From contig JBBMNZ010000030.1 of the NCBI GenBank assembly GCA_037954325.1, forward strand, positions 9,680,501-9,744,500: 64,000 nt of DNA. Direction: 5' to 3'. The notes beneath the pieces are model-generated. The model did not search any database, was not told the DNA's origin, and saw only the letters and a list, made by a program, of their open reading frames with translations. The DNA comes from Fistularia commersonii (Eukaryota; Chordata; Actinopteri; Syngnathiformes; Fistulariidae). Made by a program: the position numbers and the translations under genes. Every line of letters begins with the position of its first letter. The stretch's first letter is position 1. Shown one piece after another: positions 47,296 to 59,480 of this stretch.

Positions 47296-47740
47296 AGATG
47301 AGATGATGAGAACTTTATTTATCCCGAAGAAAATTGTTGTGCCAGAGTTTCAAACAAAAACATAACAGTAATAGATGATAGTAGGAAGGAGGGAGAATAA
47401 GAAATACAATAAAATATAAATTGTCAAGGTTAAGGCTTTCAAGTGTTTTAAGGTCTTAAGTACAAAGATAAGCTAAGAACAACTTTATTAATCCCGAAGG
47501 AAATTGTTGTGCCAGAGTTACAGAAAAATATAACAGTAATAAATGATAAAAAGAAAAAGGCAGAATTAGAAATAAAAATAAACTATAAAGTGCCTCAGTG
47601 AAACTATAAAGTGTCTTAGTAAACAAGTGATAAAACTACAAGTGTCTTAGTAACAAGTGAGGTAAGGAGTGCACAATAGTATGATAAAAGGAAAAATTGT
47701 AGTGAGATTTTTAAGATTTGAAGATCTTAAGGTGGATGTG
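47296..47740 (-). repeat. Tandem pair of LINE 3' tails
   Basis: Two successive copies of the same tail on the minus strand: GAACTTTATTTATCCCGAAG at 47310 and GAACAACTTTATTAATCCCG at 47476 (plus-strand reading), each followed by GTTGTGCCAGAGTT. They match the tails at 29.57 and 56.19 kb. Confidence 0.65.
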
Positions 47741-49980
47741 GCCTGAACAGCGGATGGATGTTTTCTGTTTTAAAAGTATGGATGGCGGCCATTTCTTTGG
47801 TTTTGCCGATGAAGTAAATAATTGACATTATGACATTATCGTGACCAGACCTCATTTTGCCTTCCTCACGCTCGTCATCTCCTCCACCCCTCCCCTCCGC
47901 TGCATCGATGAATGGAACTGGCGGGGAAAGTAAAGAGAAAAAGGGGGAGAGCAACGGATGATGGCGAGTGTTAATTTTAACCTCAGAATGAAATCTCCCC
48001 CCACTTTGTTGTTTCTAAAAATAAACTTTGTGCTGGCTCAACCCCCCCCCCCCGTCCACCCACGCGATCGCCGTTTCATCGACGCAGAGAGGGAGCCCGG
48101 GACGATGAAAAGGCTGTTGCCTAGCGACCGTATCCTGACTTGGCAGGCCATATGATTGGGAAACAACCGGCGTGGACGGCGGTAGTAACGCACACGTGTC
48201 TGATGGAAAGGGGTGCTGGCACAGCCTCCGTCGGGGGAGACACAAGCAAGAGGAAATCCGTTTAAAATGAACATTCACGTGTTCGTAAAATGTTCATTGA
48301 TGTGTTCAGGGAGGTATTGATTTATCTAAGGCGACACTGATTCTTATGTGAGACGTATCGGGCTAACGACAGAAAAATATTCAGTGAGAAGCTCTCACAG
48401 CCAGGCTTTAACTGCAGTGTTACGTAACCAGGAGGGGGTTGGTTGGGGAGGCGGGGGGGTCTTGGCGCAAAAGGGATAATGGGTGTGAAGTTCCTGTAAT
48501 GGACGGCCGTCTGTGCCACACCTGAGCCTCTTTACGCATCACTTGGCTTTCAATGACATTTTGGGGAATTCTGCGAAAGGGCAGATTATCCAAGAACACG
48601 ACGTGATGAGAGGCAGCATCCGGTGATAAATAAGCAAAGTAACCAAACCGCATCGACGAGTCTTGTTGGTACGATCTCTATTCGGTTCATCGATAATGAC
48701 ACATCTCGAGTCGGATCCCCTGAATAGAATCGAATGGTTTTCTTTTTTAAATGTACGCAAGAAGTATCTGGTAATGGGTGTGGTTTATGTGTTCTACCAA
48801 TCAATACCTATGGAACTGTAAAAAGAATCCGCCTCAGAGTAGGACTCGGGATCGCCTATGCTGTCCGATGAATGGGGACGCAGACTAGTTCCCGAAAAGG
48901 TTCTAGGAACCACAAAAAGCCGTGTGCCCCATTCAAAATCCAGATGCGCAAAATACCCCAGGTAAAAAAACACTTTCAACATGGCCCATTCATTCTCCAA
49001 AAATATTGGTCGGTTTTCACAGGAGGAGATATAATTGGTGACCTGCCTTGAGGATACAATGGGATGAAAACGGAAAAAAAAAAAAAAAAAAAAAGATACC
49101 GTACATTAAAAATTCAAAGCAACTGCTTTAAAAATCCCAAAGCAACCGCTTGACAGCTCAAGCCAATTTCGAAGAAGCCTCTGGAGTGTTCAAGGCAAAC
49201 TGCGAAAGAAACGATAAATCAACACAATGCTCAATTAATCAGCTGGAAGGATTTGCTACTTCCCCGAGACGTGTCTGCAGAGGATTTAAATAATGAAGCA
49301 TGCCGCTGCGCCTCATGCATAAATGGGCACACTTTCTCTCTGACCATGCAATCAGAGCAGGTATATAACAGACATAAATAATATGTTTACTTGTTTTATA
49401 AACCACAGATTGTGACGTAGGGGACACAGACCCGGTTACAATTGCCCTTTAAATCACATTTTATCTCAGACCTTATACTTTTTTATTTGAAGTCTACATG
49501 TGATTTGCTATCTATTTTGTTTGTTTCCATATGTCACAATAAGTTCATCTTCCCTGCAACTTGTGGTTCCTGGTTCTGTATTCAGATTCAGTCATTTCTG
49601 ACACAAAATCCCTGATGAGAGGCATCGCCACTGCGACCTGAGAGTCCTGCGCTGGAAGTTATAGCTCATTGTCTGCACAGTTTTCTGCATTTCCTTAACT
49701 GTTATCCATTCCAGTCACAAGATAGTGTGAACATTTGGACAATTATGTGAAATTTAAACCACCGTGACTCTTCACTGCTGGTGACGGAGGGAAATCTGCA
49801 AATGACCCAGCAACCAGTGAGACTCAAAACTCTCTCTTTTAAGCCCTCACTGACGGCTAGCGATGAGCACCCAACGCATGGCATTTGCAGGAGGTGTGCG
49901 CTACTGCTGAATGAAACATTAGTCAAAAAATATGTAAAGCCTTTCAAAAATGTATAAAGGAAAGAATCCATATGTATACA
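47741..49980. other. Intergenic DNA without recognised gene
   Basis: Mostly unique-looking, with a poly-A run near 49.07-49.09 kb and a C run near 48.04 kb. Near 48116 GTTGCCTAGCGAC is a near-match to the RFX X-box. No exon or mobile element is named with confidence. Confidence 0.35.
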
Positions 49981-50191
49981 CAGATATATGTGAGGCTGTG
50001 TGTATGTATATGTATATATGTGTATCTATATTTATGTATATATATCACATGATCCAAACTGAAATAATTTTTTCATACATTAAATATTGAAATAGCTGTA
50101 TTATATATTACATTTTTGGACTGCAAACAAACATGCATATACAAGTCAAGCCAAGAATTATTCAAATCCTCCTGGAGAGACTGGTTGTGCG

Positions 50192-50197
50192 CATATA

Positions 50198-50262
<65 letters not shown>
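50192..50262. repeat. (AT)n microsatellite
   Basis: Uninterrupted AT run after GCGC, with one G near the start; it lies in an AT-rich block beginning at about 49.97 kb. Confidence 0.95.
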
Positions 50263-50266
<4 letters not shown>

Positions 50267-51031
50267 ATAAATATGTATGTGTATAATCAAGATTCATTCA
50301 TTATTAAAGCATTACATTTTTGACTACTTTTTCATTCACCCTTGCACATTAAGAAACATACAAGCAGTAACGTCACAACAGTAGTACCACAATTTCAAAG
50401 GTTTGAAACAGGAATGAATGTTTATCTGAAACATAGTGGGGTTAAACCAAGCATTTCTCCAAAAATCACATCAATCTAAAAATTCATTTTGCTGGACAAT
50501 AAGAAAAAGAATACTACATTTCGGACAGGAAAGAAAAAACGCAGATAAGGACACGGTTGAGTCTTTATCTGCGCTCAGGAAACCGTTCAATTCTCATTGC
50601 AAAAACAGGCACATGTGAAAAGTAACAAGCAAAACTGCAACTTGGGACGTGTTTCCAAAGATGGGTCATTGGTTGCGTTATCTTTAACTGAAAGCCTGCT
50701 GTTATCAGATCAACATGCTCGGGATTTAACAGAAATAAAATAAGGCAGCAGTAATATTCAAGGGACTGGTAATATCAGGTTTGTCATGACTGGTTTTACC
50801 GCCATTTGACAATCATTTTCTTTTAAATAGAATAAAATGTGTACATTTTTGAATAGAGGGTCATCATATCCTGCTTCAGAGGAGAAAATAAAACCTAAAA
50901 TTTGGATTCAAAAATAAATATATGTGTATATCTTTGCATTGCAGGGATGCTTGCGTTCTCATTCCAACCAGGAAGTGAATGCCGCTGATCACGCCTCCAT
51001 GAGCAATCACCTTGAAGGGCTCTGCATCCCC

Positions 51032-51037
<6 letters not shown>

Positions 51038-51127
<90 letters not shown>
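51038..51127. repeat. (CA)n microsatellite, 90 bp
   Basis: Uninterrupted CA array between a C-run (CCCCCCCCG) and CCCTCCCC. Confidence 0.97.
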
Positions 51128-51129
<2 letters not shown>

Positions 51130-51139
51130 CTCCCCTTCA

Positions 51140-51300
51140 TCTCCCATTGGACGAGAGACCCTGCCACAGTGGGCTCGGATTGGTTGCCGGGTTCCAGCCT
51201 GTTGCTGGGCTGTTTCCATGGAGATCACTATCACTGATTCCTCCCCCCTGCCTCCACTTCCGCCATAGCAGGAAAAGGAGACGGCGGGAGATGGGCAAGG
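51140..51300. promoter_or_regulatory. GC-richer patch with CCAAT-type and X-box-like motifs
   Basis: Two ATTGG motifs (inverted CCAAT), one overlapping GGTTGCCGGGTTCC, and a GTTTCCATGGAGATCAC block that resembles an X-box. No adjacent exon is recognised, so a promoter role is only a possibility. Confidence 0.2.
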
Positions 51301-52439
51301 GAATGAGGTGCTTTTCAAAGAAAAAAAAAAAAAAAGTGGAAAAATCAACAAGCTGGACGTGGAAATGTGTTTGTTTAGATGAATGAGGCCGAGGGTTATA
51401 GGAGCATGTAATAACGCAGTAGATACACGATTATTATGCGCAGTGGAACTCTGGCATGGACGCTGAACTTCTGCACTGGCACCTTAACTCACATTAACAT
51501 GGGAATCTCACGCAAAAGCGCAGGCTACTTTACATTCCGTCTCTGCAAGGATCCCCTCACTGAGCGGCGACAACACACACACAATTGCGCTCGAAGAGGA
51601 ATCTTAAATCAGACAAATGTCTACGTCTCACCGGGGCGATGAGGTCCTTTCTCTCACACACACATATATCAAATAAATTGGCCACCTTATGCACTAATAT
51701 TAGAGATAAGGTTCTTTAATCGATTGGAAATTACATGGAAAGAATAGAAAAAGATAGACGGCCCAAATGTTACAGCTGTAAAGTATGACACTGGGTGATC
51801 TTACAGCAGCTGCAGCATCGCTGTGTTTCCCCATCAACATGCTTTGCATGTGAACAGAATATGCTCGTCTGGGGGCGGCAGTGCGCTGTGTCTCTGCTGA
51901 GCCTTTTTTTTTTTTTTTAAATGGTGTCTGGCGTGACTCATCTTTGAACCCACACTGCAGTGAACGGCCCGCGAATCGAGGAGCCCGATTTTGGCGAGAC
52001 GGCGGCTGGATTGTTGAGGGTGGGGACACGTGTCCGGTTGTGGGAAATTCGCAAGGAGGATAAATCCCTGGGATGGTGCGTGGATGAATGGATGACTATA
52101 AGCTGGAGGTGACAAATGATATGATACAGGGAACCGACTGTGAATGTTTAACACGTGCCGTTTTAGAGAAATTTGAAAGTAAAAAGGCCATATTTGCCGG
52201 CTTAAAACAGAATGAAAGTGTTTATTTTGGCGAGGCGGCCCCCTACGCATCCATCATCTCCTCCTCAAACATCTGTCGGCATCTCTTGAGCTTAATCCAC
52301 AGGGATCTCGTCAGAAAATGAGACATATATTAATCCTTTAGCATCCAGAATCCTTGGGTATTGCAGTGTGACAGACCCTGCAATTCTGCATTTGGCCCTC
52401 TCGTGAATGTGTGATGTATATATATGTATATATCACCAG

Positions 52440-52845
52440 AATCAACTGGGTGAGGCTATCAACTTTGAATAACTCTTCGGCGATTCATGACCGGGGGCGA
52501 CACACCGGACCAGAATACCAAGTGGTTCTTGGATGATCTTGTACCGGGTGGAGGGCATCACCACGCCACTCCACTTGAATAGAATTTTCACGGTCATTTG
52601 AAAACCCCATATCTTACTTTCTACGCCAGCTGGTCGAGACAGAAGGCCTCCCACACTGAGCTATGATCTGTTCAAGGTTTTGGCAGTGTCGCCTTGCCGC
52701 CGGTACCATGTGCTCACTCATGGGGCGGCATTTTGGGTTTCTGTCAATCATCTTAAAGAGTGCTGTCCGGACCTGCTAAATGGAAAGTGTCACCAGACAA
52801 CAGGGTTGCGATTTAGAAGGCGTATAAATAAAATCGGACCTGACC
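52440..52845 (+). repeat. L2-like LINE 3'-region repeat, copy 4
   Basis: Shares TTTCTGTCAATCATCTTAAA with the copy near 37.38 kb and ends GGGTTGCGATTTAGAAGGCG TATAAATAAAATCGGACC, the family tail. The left boundary is uncertain. Confidence 0.45.
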
Positions 52846-52990
52846 ATGGAGGGGCACCTGCTCTACCGACTGAGCTTGAAGTCAAGTGATTTGTCACGAC
52901 ATATAAATCATACAACCAATGATGTGAAGGTTCAGTTAAGATCCAACGAAATTCCAGTGTATGCGCATCTAACCAGATGTGCAGGATGTA

Positions 52991-53728
52991 CGGTAGAACC
53001 TCGGATGACTAACGCCCTAAATCACGCGCAATTTTACCTACGAACAGAGTTTCCCATCAACTTTTGAGTCGGCCCGCGTACGAGCCTTGTGCACAAACAC
53101 ACAGGTTTTCCACGTTGTGGCATTGTTGTGTGTGCTACTCCAGGTTGCACGCATCATTCACCGTTAAGTTCTCCTGTTATAGCACTTTTTTTCACCAAGT
53201 TAGCCCTCATTATGGCTCCCAAAGAAGTCAAAAGTGCTAGTGGTGTTAAGAAGTCAAGAATCACAGTTGATCTGAAGAAGGAAATAATAGCTAAGCATGT
53301 GCATGGTGTTGGTGTTGCCAAGCACTACAATGTGCCTAAGTCGCCCATCTGTACAATCCTAATCCTACAGATGCACTTAAGACGGCTGATGTGGTTAAAG
53401 GGTTGACTACGTTAAAGCAGCAAAGGTCTCAAGTCTTAGAAGTGGAAAAGCGAGTGCAAGAAGGCTATACTTCCACATACAGATTCAGTGAAGGAGGCGA
53501 GGAGAGAAAGAACACCAGAAAGACAACAATAATTTATTCCTTTCTGCATTTTGGCCACCAATAAACCCCTAGAAAAAGTTTCAAGAGTTTAGTGTGTTAT
53601 TTGGGGCTGGATAGCGGCTCAATGGGATTTACATTGACTTTAATGAGAAACATGGATTTTTACCAACATTTCAGTTCACGAATGGAATCAAAGAACAAAT
53701 AATATTTGTAAACCACAGAGTTTTACTG
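52991..53728 (+). mobile_element. Tigger/pogo-type DNA transposon relic
   Basis: Bounded by TA on both sides. The left end CGGTAGAACCTCGG and the right end, read inward on the minus strand, CAGTAAAACTCTGTGG form imperfect inverted repeats. An ATG at 53212 opens the N-terminal helix-turn-helix of a pogo/CENP-B-like transposase (KKSRITVDLKKEIIAKHVHG, then VAKHYNVPKSPICTIL), which stops after 65 codons. The catalytic DDE part is deleted, leaving a 738-bp relic. Confidence 0.8.
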
Positions 53729-53739
53729 TACTGTTTGCA

Positions 53740-55930
53740 GTATATACAGATAAACAATATACAAGATTTTAAACTTACTCGGTGGATTGCTGGTAAATGC
53801 AAGTAAATGTGCATACGGTATACAAGGTGGGTCGAAACTATTCGCAGATTTACAGCGTATAGGGATTAGATGTGATATTAGGCGACAGAAAACGGGGCAT
53901 TGAACAGCCGTTGACAAGGGTGGTGATGGGAAAGAGAGTTCAATAAGATCATATTTGATCGTGCGCGTAACAACACTCAATGAGTGATCATGTTTATAAT
54001 ATATTTCCATATGCTACTTGACTCTATAAATTCACTGTGAATATTACTGTTTTCATTTAGAAATTAGGAATTCTGATCATCAGGATGACAACATGGTGAT
54101 TTTTTTTAGATGCAGTGTTTTGCAACTCCAGCCGTCATAATTGAATACGGCATCAAGGTTCGGATGAGCTTATTAAAGATAATGAAAAACACAATTTAGG
54201 ACATGTGGAGGCATGTGTTTGCGCTCCCCCATAGACCTGCTGATGCATTGTAAACTGATTGCATAATGCCTTACATCACAAGGTGAGGATACCACCGCTT
54301 CGGAAGGAAAAAAAGAAAAGTCCTGCATGATCTTTAAATGGACTCCTTGCTGGTAGGAGGTGGGAAACGATGAAGCAGGAAAGGCGGAGTGAGGAAGACC
54401 CCGTGCCCTTCTCTTTCGAACGAGCCTCTGACCTTGACGAGTACCTGCAGCTATGTTTTCACCAACTATGATGGGATGTGAAGGAACACCATCGTGCACA
54501 CACGACGTCCTTCACTGTCACTTCCACTTCCCTCTCCTCTCCCGCCCATTTCAGCTTCCTGTAATCCACATTCACTCCTCAGCAAACTGCACCCTCTGCT
54601 GGGCAAACCTGCTCAAGGCCATGCAGTCTAGAGGGACATTCAATTGATCTCTCTAAATTCAGCTTTTAAAATCTTAATACATATTTTATCACTCATTATC
54701 CATATAATTATTTATGAATATTCTATGCATGTCATCTTACTTAATTCCTAAATCCACCCCTAGATGTTAATATGCAGCGATGCATAACTTGACATCGATG
54801 AGAATTCCCTTTGCTCTTCCAGTATTTCTGAAGATTAATGGAGTCATCTCACGTCATATTATCCTGCAAAATTGTACGGCGTTATTTTAAATAATGTCAT
54901 GAAAAGCGTCTCACTTCCACTACCTCTGGCCATATTTCATTTTATAACACGCTACGTTCCAAGGAGTTTACTTAACTTGGGTTATATACGGTAACATTTG
55001 TTATATTTCACTCTGGACTCCCGGTAAAGTGTGATTTACACGCCAACTGTTCGCCCGCTGAGCTGTCCTCAGACTCATAAAGGAATGACTGGTGCATCTC
55101 TTGGGGGCCGTGAATTCAATATGGATTGAATATGTGTGCACTGAGCACAGCAGATGCATCCATACCTCTCTGGGTGAAAACCAAAAGGCACTACCTTGCA
55201 ACCCAAGCAGGCGGATGTGGATAAGGATACATAAAGTGCTAAATCAGTGAAATCTGTCTTCGGCTTCCGAACCCATCATGGATGAACCATGAGCGGATGG
55301 ACAGCCGCTGGATATCAATTAGGGGATTCGGTGTCTTACTCATTAACACTTCAGGAAATCCGGAATCTACGGAGTATGCAACACGGCTTAGGGACCAGAA
55401 GGATGTCAACAACGTAGGCATTATAATCCTCCCGGATCATCCTGCATAAACTTGCGCAAGCCTCAAAAGCGTAGCGTAGGTAGTCGTGCAAGGGACAGAG
55501 CTACATGTCTAGGGACTCAAGAGACAAACATAGGTTTTTGTGCTGATCCTTATCCGGCTCCCTTGAGGATGGGGAAGCGGGGAGGTTAAATGCAGCAGGT
55601 CTGTTGAGGTGAGATGGGGAAACAGGTGCGCAAATGCACACCTGCGTAAAAACCATCCACTATTTGAGGGGAGGAGGACTCAGGAAATGGGGGCCAAGGC
55701 CAGGAAAACAGCAACCTTGGCTGTGACAAGGGCTGTTCATTTCCAAGATGATCACGCTTAGGCTCTGCCTCGCCCCCTCTTTGTTGCTGAAGACTACCTA
55801 AATGGGAATTCTGGGGGCAAGATCAATGTACGTGCAGTTCATGAAAAAGCACCGAGCTGGATTACTGTATGCGCCTGTGGTGCCGATGGTTAATGTGACT
55901 GACTAAAACAGTAGAGTTCAGTACAGCGTT
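53740..55930. other. Intergenic DNA without recognised gene
   Basis: About 2.2 kb with no supported exon and no repeat I can name. Open frames are short on both strands. Confidence 0.35.
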
Positions 55931-55934
55931 CATT

Positions 55935-56120
55935 CAATCATTATCTACAGTGCTTGTCATGCACTTGTTGGGGTGACCAGCTGTCATTGGGCCAGAGGTG
56001 AGGTTCACCCTGGACCGGTTGCTACTTGAGAACAGGGCACGACTCGTGCACATGTCACAGAGACATACAATCCCTCATTCACATGTCACATGTGGACATA
56101 AAAACCATTCAATCGCTCAT
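55935..56120 (-). mobile_element. SINE body fragment
   Basis: Contains GGGGTGACCAGCTGTCATTG and GAGGTTCACCCTGGACCGG, then inverted body units ending AAACCATTCAATCGCTCATT. The head is missing. Confidence 0.5.
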
Positions 56121-56174
56121 TCGAGCAACATACAGGTTTGCGCTGGATGATGATAACTGCACTAATCAGGGGTA

Positions 56175-56790
56175 CTTTAAGAACAAGAACAACTTTATTT
56201 ATCCTGAAGGAACTTGTTGTGCCAGAGTTACAAGAAAAAGACAACAATAATAGTAGAAAATTGTTAAAAAAAAAAAGGGGCGGGGGATAAGAAATACAAA
56301 TAAACTATAAAGCGTCCAAGTAACAAGTCAAGACTATAAAGTTTCTTAAGGTCTAAAGTACCAAGTGAAATATAAGGAGTGCACAAGAGTATGAAAAAAT
56401 ATTGCACATGCAGCTGTTATGAAATGAAATATTGCACAATTATGAATATATATACACAGATGAATTATTACAATTTACAGTAAGTGGGTGAGATTTATTT
56501 TTTTATTTTTTTAAGGTTTAAGATTTTGAGATTCCCTTCGGCTGAAGGGAGAGGAATTAAAAAGTCTGGTAGCCTCAGGTAGGAAAGACCTCCTGTGGCG
56601 TTCAGTGGAGCTCCTCGGTGGTATCAGTCGACGGCAGAAAGAGCTCTGACAGGACGTCAATGTGGCATGCAGGGGGTGATGGACGTTGTCCATGATGCTG
56701 AGGAGCTTCCTCAGCATCCTCCTCTCTGACACCTGCACAACAGAGTCCAGCTCAACTCCCAGGACAGATCCAGCTCTCCTAGCTGACACC
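56175..56790 (-). mobile_element. LINE 3' end with reverse-transcriptase C-terminus
   Basis: The minus strand encodes SVLGVELDSVVQVSERRMLR, KLLSIMDNVHHPLH and RHRRSFLPEATRLFNSS, the C-terminal block of a teleost LINE. The 3' UTR ends in the tail TCAGGATAAATAAAGTTGTT near 56.19 kb. It is the longest copy here of the family nested at 29.57 kb and duplicated at 47.3 kb. Confidence 0.7.
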
Positions 56791-56794
56791 GTTA

Positions 56795-57425
56795 CATCAT
56801 ATATTTTTGTGAGGACGTGCGTGCAGACCAAGTCCTTTGCGCATAAAACAAAACTCAAACCGTGGTTCAGTGCCGATCTCAGGGAGCCGTATCTGGCCGA
56901 AGAGGAGGCCGAGACAGTGAGAGGCTAAAATATGGCCTCTAAGCCAACAACTCTGCATCAGTGTGGAAAAGGCTGCGGCTATTAAACTACAGGAGTCCTT
57001 TCAGGCATCTTGTAAAAACTCCAGACTGGCTGACAACCTCAACAGCCTCCAGGACCTGACTCTGTGTCGCCCTCCTGCCTCAGATTTTGTGTTGGCCAGC
57101 TGGCACCCATCTTCACCCAGATCTTTAACCAATCCCTGGATTTGTGTGACGTGCCCCCTGGCTTCAAATGTTCCATCATCATCCCTGTTCCCAAATATCC
57201 CGCCTTCACAGGATTGAATGACGACAGGCCAGTCGCCCTGACGTCTACGGTCATGAAATCCATTGAGACACTGGCGCTGAGCCACCTGAAGGACATTACA
57301 AGCCCCTTGCTGGATCCCCGGTGGGTCAGTGGGTGATGCAGTCAACTCGGGACTGCACTACATCCTGCAACACCTCAACACCCCGGGGACATATGGAAGG
57401 ATCCTGTTTGTAAACTTTAGCTCGG
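56795..57425 (+). mobile_element. LINE reverse-transcriptase N-half fragment (L2/jockey-like)
   Basis: Plus-strand pieces read KLKPWFSADLREPY, then FCVGQLAPIFTQIFNQSLDL, PPGFKCSIIIPVPKYP, TGLNDDRPVALTSTVMKSIE and SHLKDITSPLLDPRW, and after a frameshift DAVNSGLHYILQHLNTPGTY and ILFVNFSSAFA. This is reverse-transcriptase region 1 up to block A (FVDFSSAF-type, first catalytic Asp changed to Asn). A deletion removes most of the linker. Confidence 0.75.
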
Positions 57426-57429
57426 CATT

Positions 57430-57675
57430 TGCTCTCAGTGGCTGCCTCTACCTGTTGTTGGCTCACAACGCCTTTCCAGGTCTCACTGTCGCTGCTCATG
57501 TGAGTGTTGAAGTCCCCCTGCAGATAAGGGAGTCCCCTACAGCACTGCTCTCAAGCAGCCCCTCTCAGGCACTCAAAAAGGTGGGTAATCTGAACTACTT
57601 TCGGGTGCATAGGCACACACAGCAGTCAAAACCCTTCCCCCAACCTGAAGGCAAAGGGAGGCTTTCCTCTGGTTG
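57430..57675 (-). mobile_element. LINE endonuclease fragment
   Basis: Minus strand carries sequence equivalent to the APE-type endonuclease block of a common teleost LINE: GTGTGCCTATGCACCCGAAA (VYAPE/N-like) and GGGGACTTCAACACTCACAT (GDFNTH), then GTGAGACCTGGAAAGGCG. It is joined head to head with the reverse-transcriptase piece on the other strand. Confidence 0.55.
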
Positions 57676-57838
57676 AACCCCAACATGCAGGAGCATGCTA
57701 ATCACTGTGCTAATCACTGTGCCATTGTGTTGCCCATCAATACAAGGGTGACAATCAAAATCCCTCCAACATGATACTTTTCCTTTAACAGCAATAAAAC
57801 CTAACACATGCGGTATGCTCTTTATGCCGTGCATAACA

Positions 57839-58358
57839 CAGCGGTCCCCAAACTACGGCTATGGTACGTCTCCACATTTTTGCCGGCCCCCAAACAGTCC
57901 CGGAGATGCTTTATGACTATAAAATCATAATGCAAATGATAATACAAATATAATCATAATGAAATCTACTGGGATGAAATCCGTTCTACAACTGTGCTGG
58001 TAGTGAAATGTGTTGTGTTGGTAGATGTTGGGTTTCATAGCCTGCTTGCTCTCTGGTTTTCACTGTGAATTTAATATGAGAGCTGCAAATAGTTGAGTCT
58101 ACAAGAAAGTTAATGTTCCTTGGTCTTTTTTTCTGTGAAAAACTTTAAAAGGGTTATTTGGTTGTCATATATTTCATAAATGGCGTTATTTATTTAATTA
58201 ATAATGTTATTATTTATTTTCTGATTTTTTTTTCCTGTTAAGATCCCAGAAACGGTAAATTTTTGGTTACGTATGGCTTTCTGGAAAAAAAAAAAATCTT
58301 TACGTTTAGATGCCGCTGGGATAGTCACAATTTTTGTTATAAAGTTTGGGGACCCCTG
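57839..58358. mobile_element. Non-autonomous hAT element
   Basis: Starts CAGCGGTCCCCAAACT and ends AGTTTGGGGACCCCTG: 16-base inverted termini with one mismatch. Flanking octamers GCATAACA and TCCTAACA match at 6 of 8. The 520-bp interior is AT-rich with no intact transposase. Confidence 0.8.
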
Positions 58359-58359
58359 T

Positions 58360-59200
58360 CCTAACATCATGACTTGCTGTGCAGCTAACTGTTTTTGCAG
58401 CATTTGCAACGTTTTCCACTTATCTCCGGTCACAAACACATCTTGATACATCCCAAACAAATGTTTGGGGAAAGTGAGCAGATCCATGTGGCCCAGTGAA
58501 CAAACACAGAGAAACATAAGGTTTGTCTTGTTGCGAGGCCCTCTTTTCCCTTCTGCAGCTTGGACACTGACTGCTAGAGGGGAAAGCCAACTTTTTCTGA
58601 GTTGCGGTTTTTGTGCCAGGGAGACATGCTGCGCAGCCAAGTTTTGGCGTGGCGGCTACGGTTTAGAGAACAAAATGTTAGTCTGTCAGCTTCTTTGGCG
58701 ATCGTGCCAAGCTGCGTTTCCTTGCAGACAATCCCCGGACACGGCACTAATGAGTGTGTGTGTGTGCACGCGGGTCACTCGGGCTCCACGAGATACTCGA
58801 TGAGACGACTAGAGCTTGTCGTGGCAGAAACCTGGTGCACCGGGTGGATGGAGGCCAGGAGTGGTGGACAGGAAACGAGTTTCTGTTTTGTTCAGAACGA
58901 CATGGACCTTTCTCCCCAGAGGCGGCCGAAGTTAAGCAGGCACAACTGACATGAACAGGAGTAACGACTGAGGAGGAAGCGGTTGGAGCAGAAGAGGGGG
59001 CTGCTGAGGTTGATGCCCACTGCAGGGACATTTATTAGGGAGAGCAGGTGAGCGACTGTGGAGATTGAGAGGATTGAGCTTTGTTGGTGGGGGATTCACA
59101 CTCCTGCGGCTCTGACCTGTTCGCTTCGTTGCGGCGGTGGGGCGGGGGAGGCCTGCCCTTAAAAACAGATATCTTTCAATTATGTATAGGACATCCCTAT
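58360..59200. other. Unassigned segment with overlapping open frames
   Basis: GC-richer than its neighbours, with frames of about 110 codons on both strands. On the minus strand HMDLLTFPKHLFGMYQDVFV followed by TGDKWKTLQMLQKQL looks protein-like but matches no family I know, and splice support is absent. A short TG run lies at 58755-58768. Confidence 0.2.
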
Positions 59201-59306
59201 TAGCCCCCATGATAACATTCATTCATTATCTATCCTGGACTGATTTCAACCATCCATGCCTCCAGGGGACATATAGTTTCTTGAATTTGAATAGAGCTAC
59301 ATAGAG

Positions 59307-59480
59307 CAGGGGTGTCAAACTCATTTTGATCCAGGGGCCACATAAGGCTTAATTTGATGTCAAGACCAGTAAAGTCATAGCATAATTACCTAAAAGTCCA
59401 ATTTCTTTTATTTGTTTTAATGTCAATGTAACCCCTATGAATACAGGGCTACTAAAATGTAGTAATATAGGGATTACATA
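59307..59480 (+). mobile_element. hAT left-end fragment
   Basis: CAGGGGTGTCAAACTCATTT followed by GATCCAGGGGCCACATAAGG is the typical left end of the hAT family also present at 29.53 kb. No matching right end is found, so it is truncated or very diverged. Confidence 0.5.

Noticed and set aside
52088..52321. 77-codon plus-strand frame starting MDDYKLEV
   Set aside because: The composition looks protein-like, but there is no family resemblance, splice support or regulatory context; kept only as a possible conservation check.
58194..58949. Frames of 112-148 codons on both strands next to a hAT element
   Set aside because: The minus frame extends into the hAT element interior and the plus frames into a TG repeat; no motif or splice evidence supports a gene.
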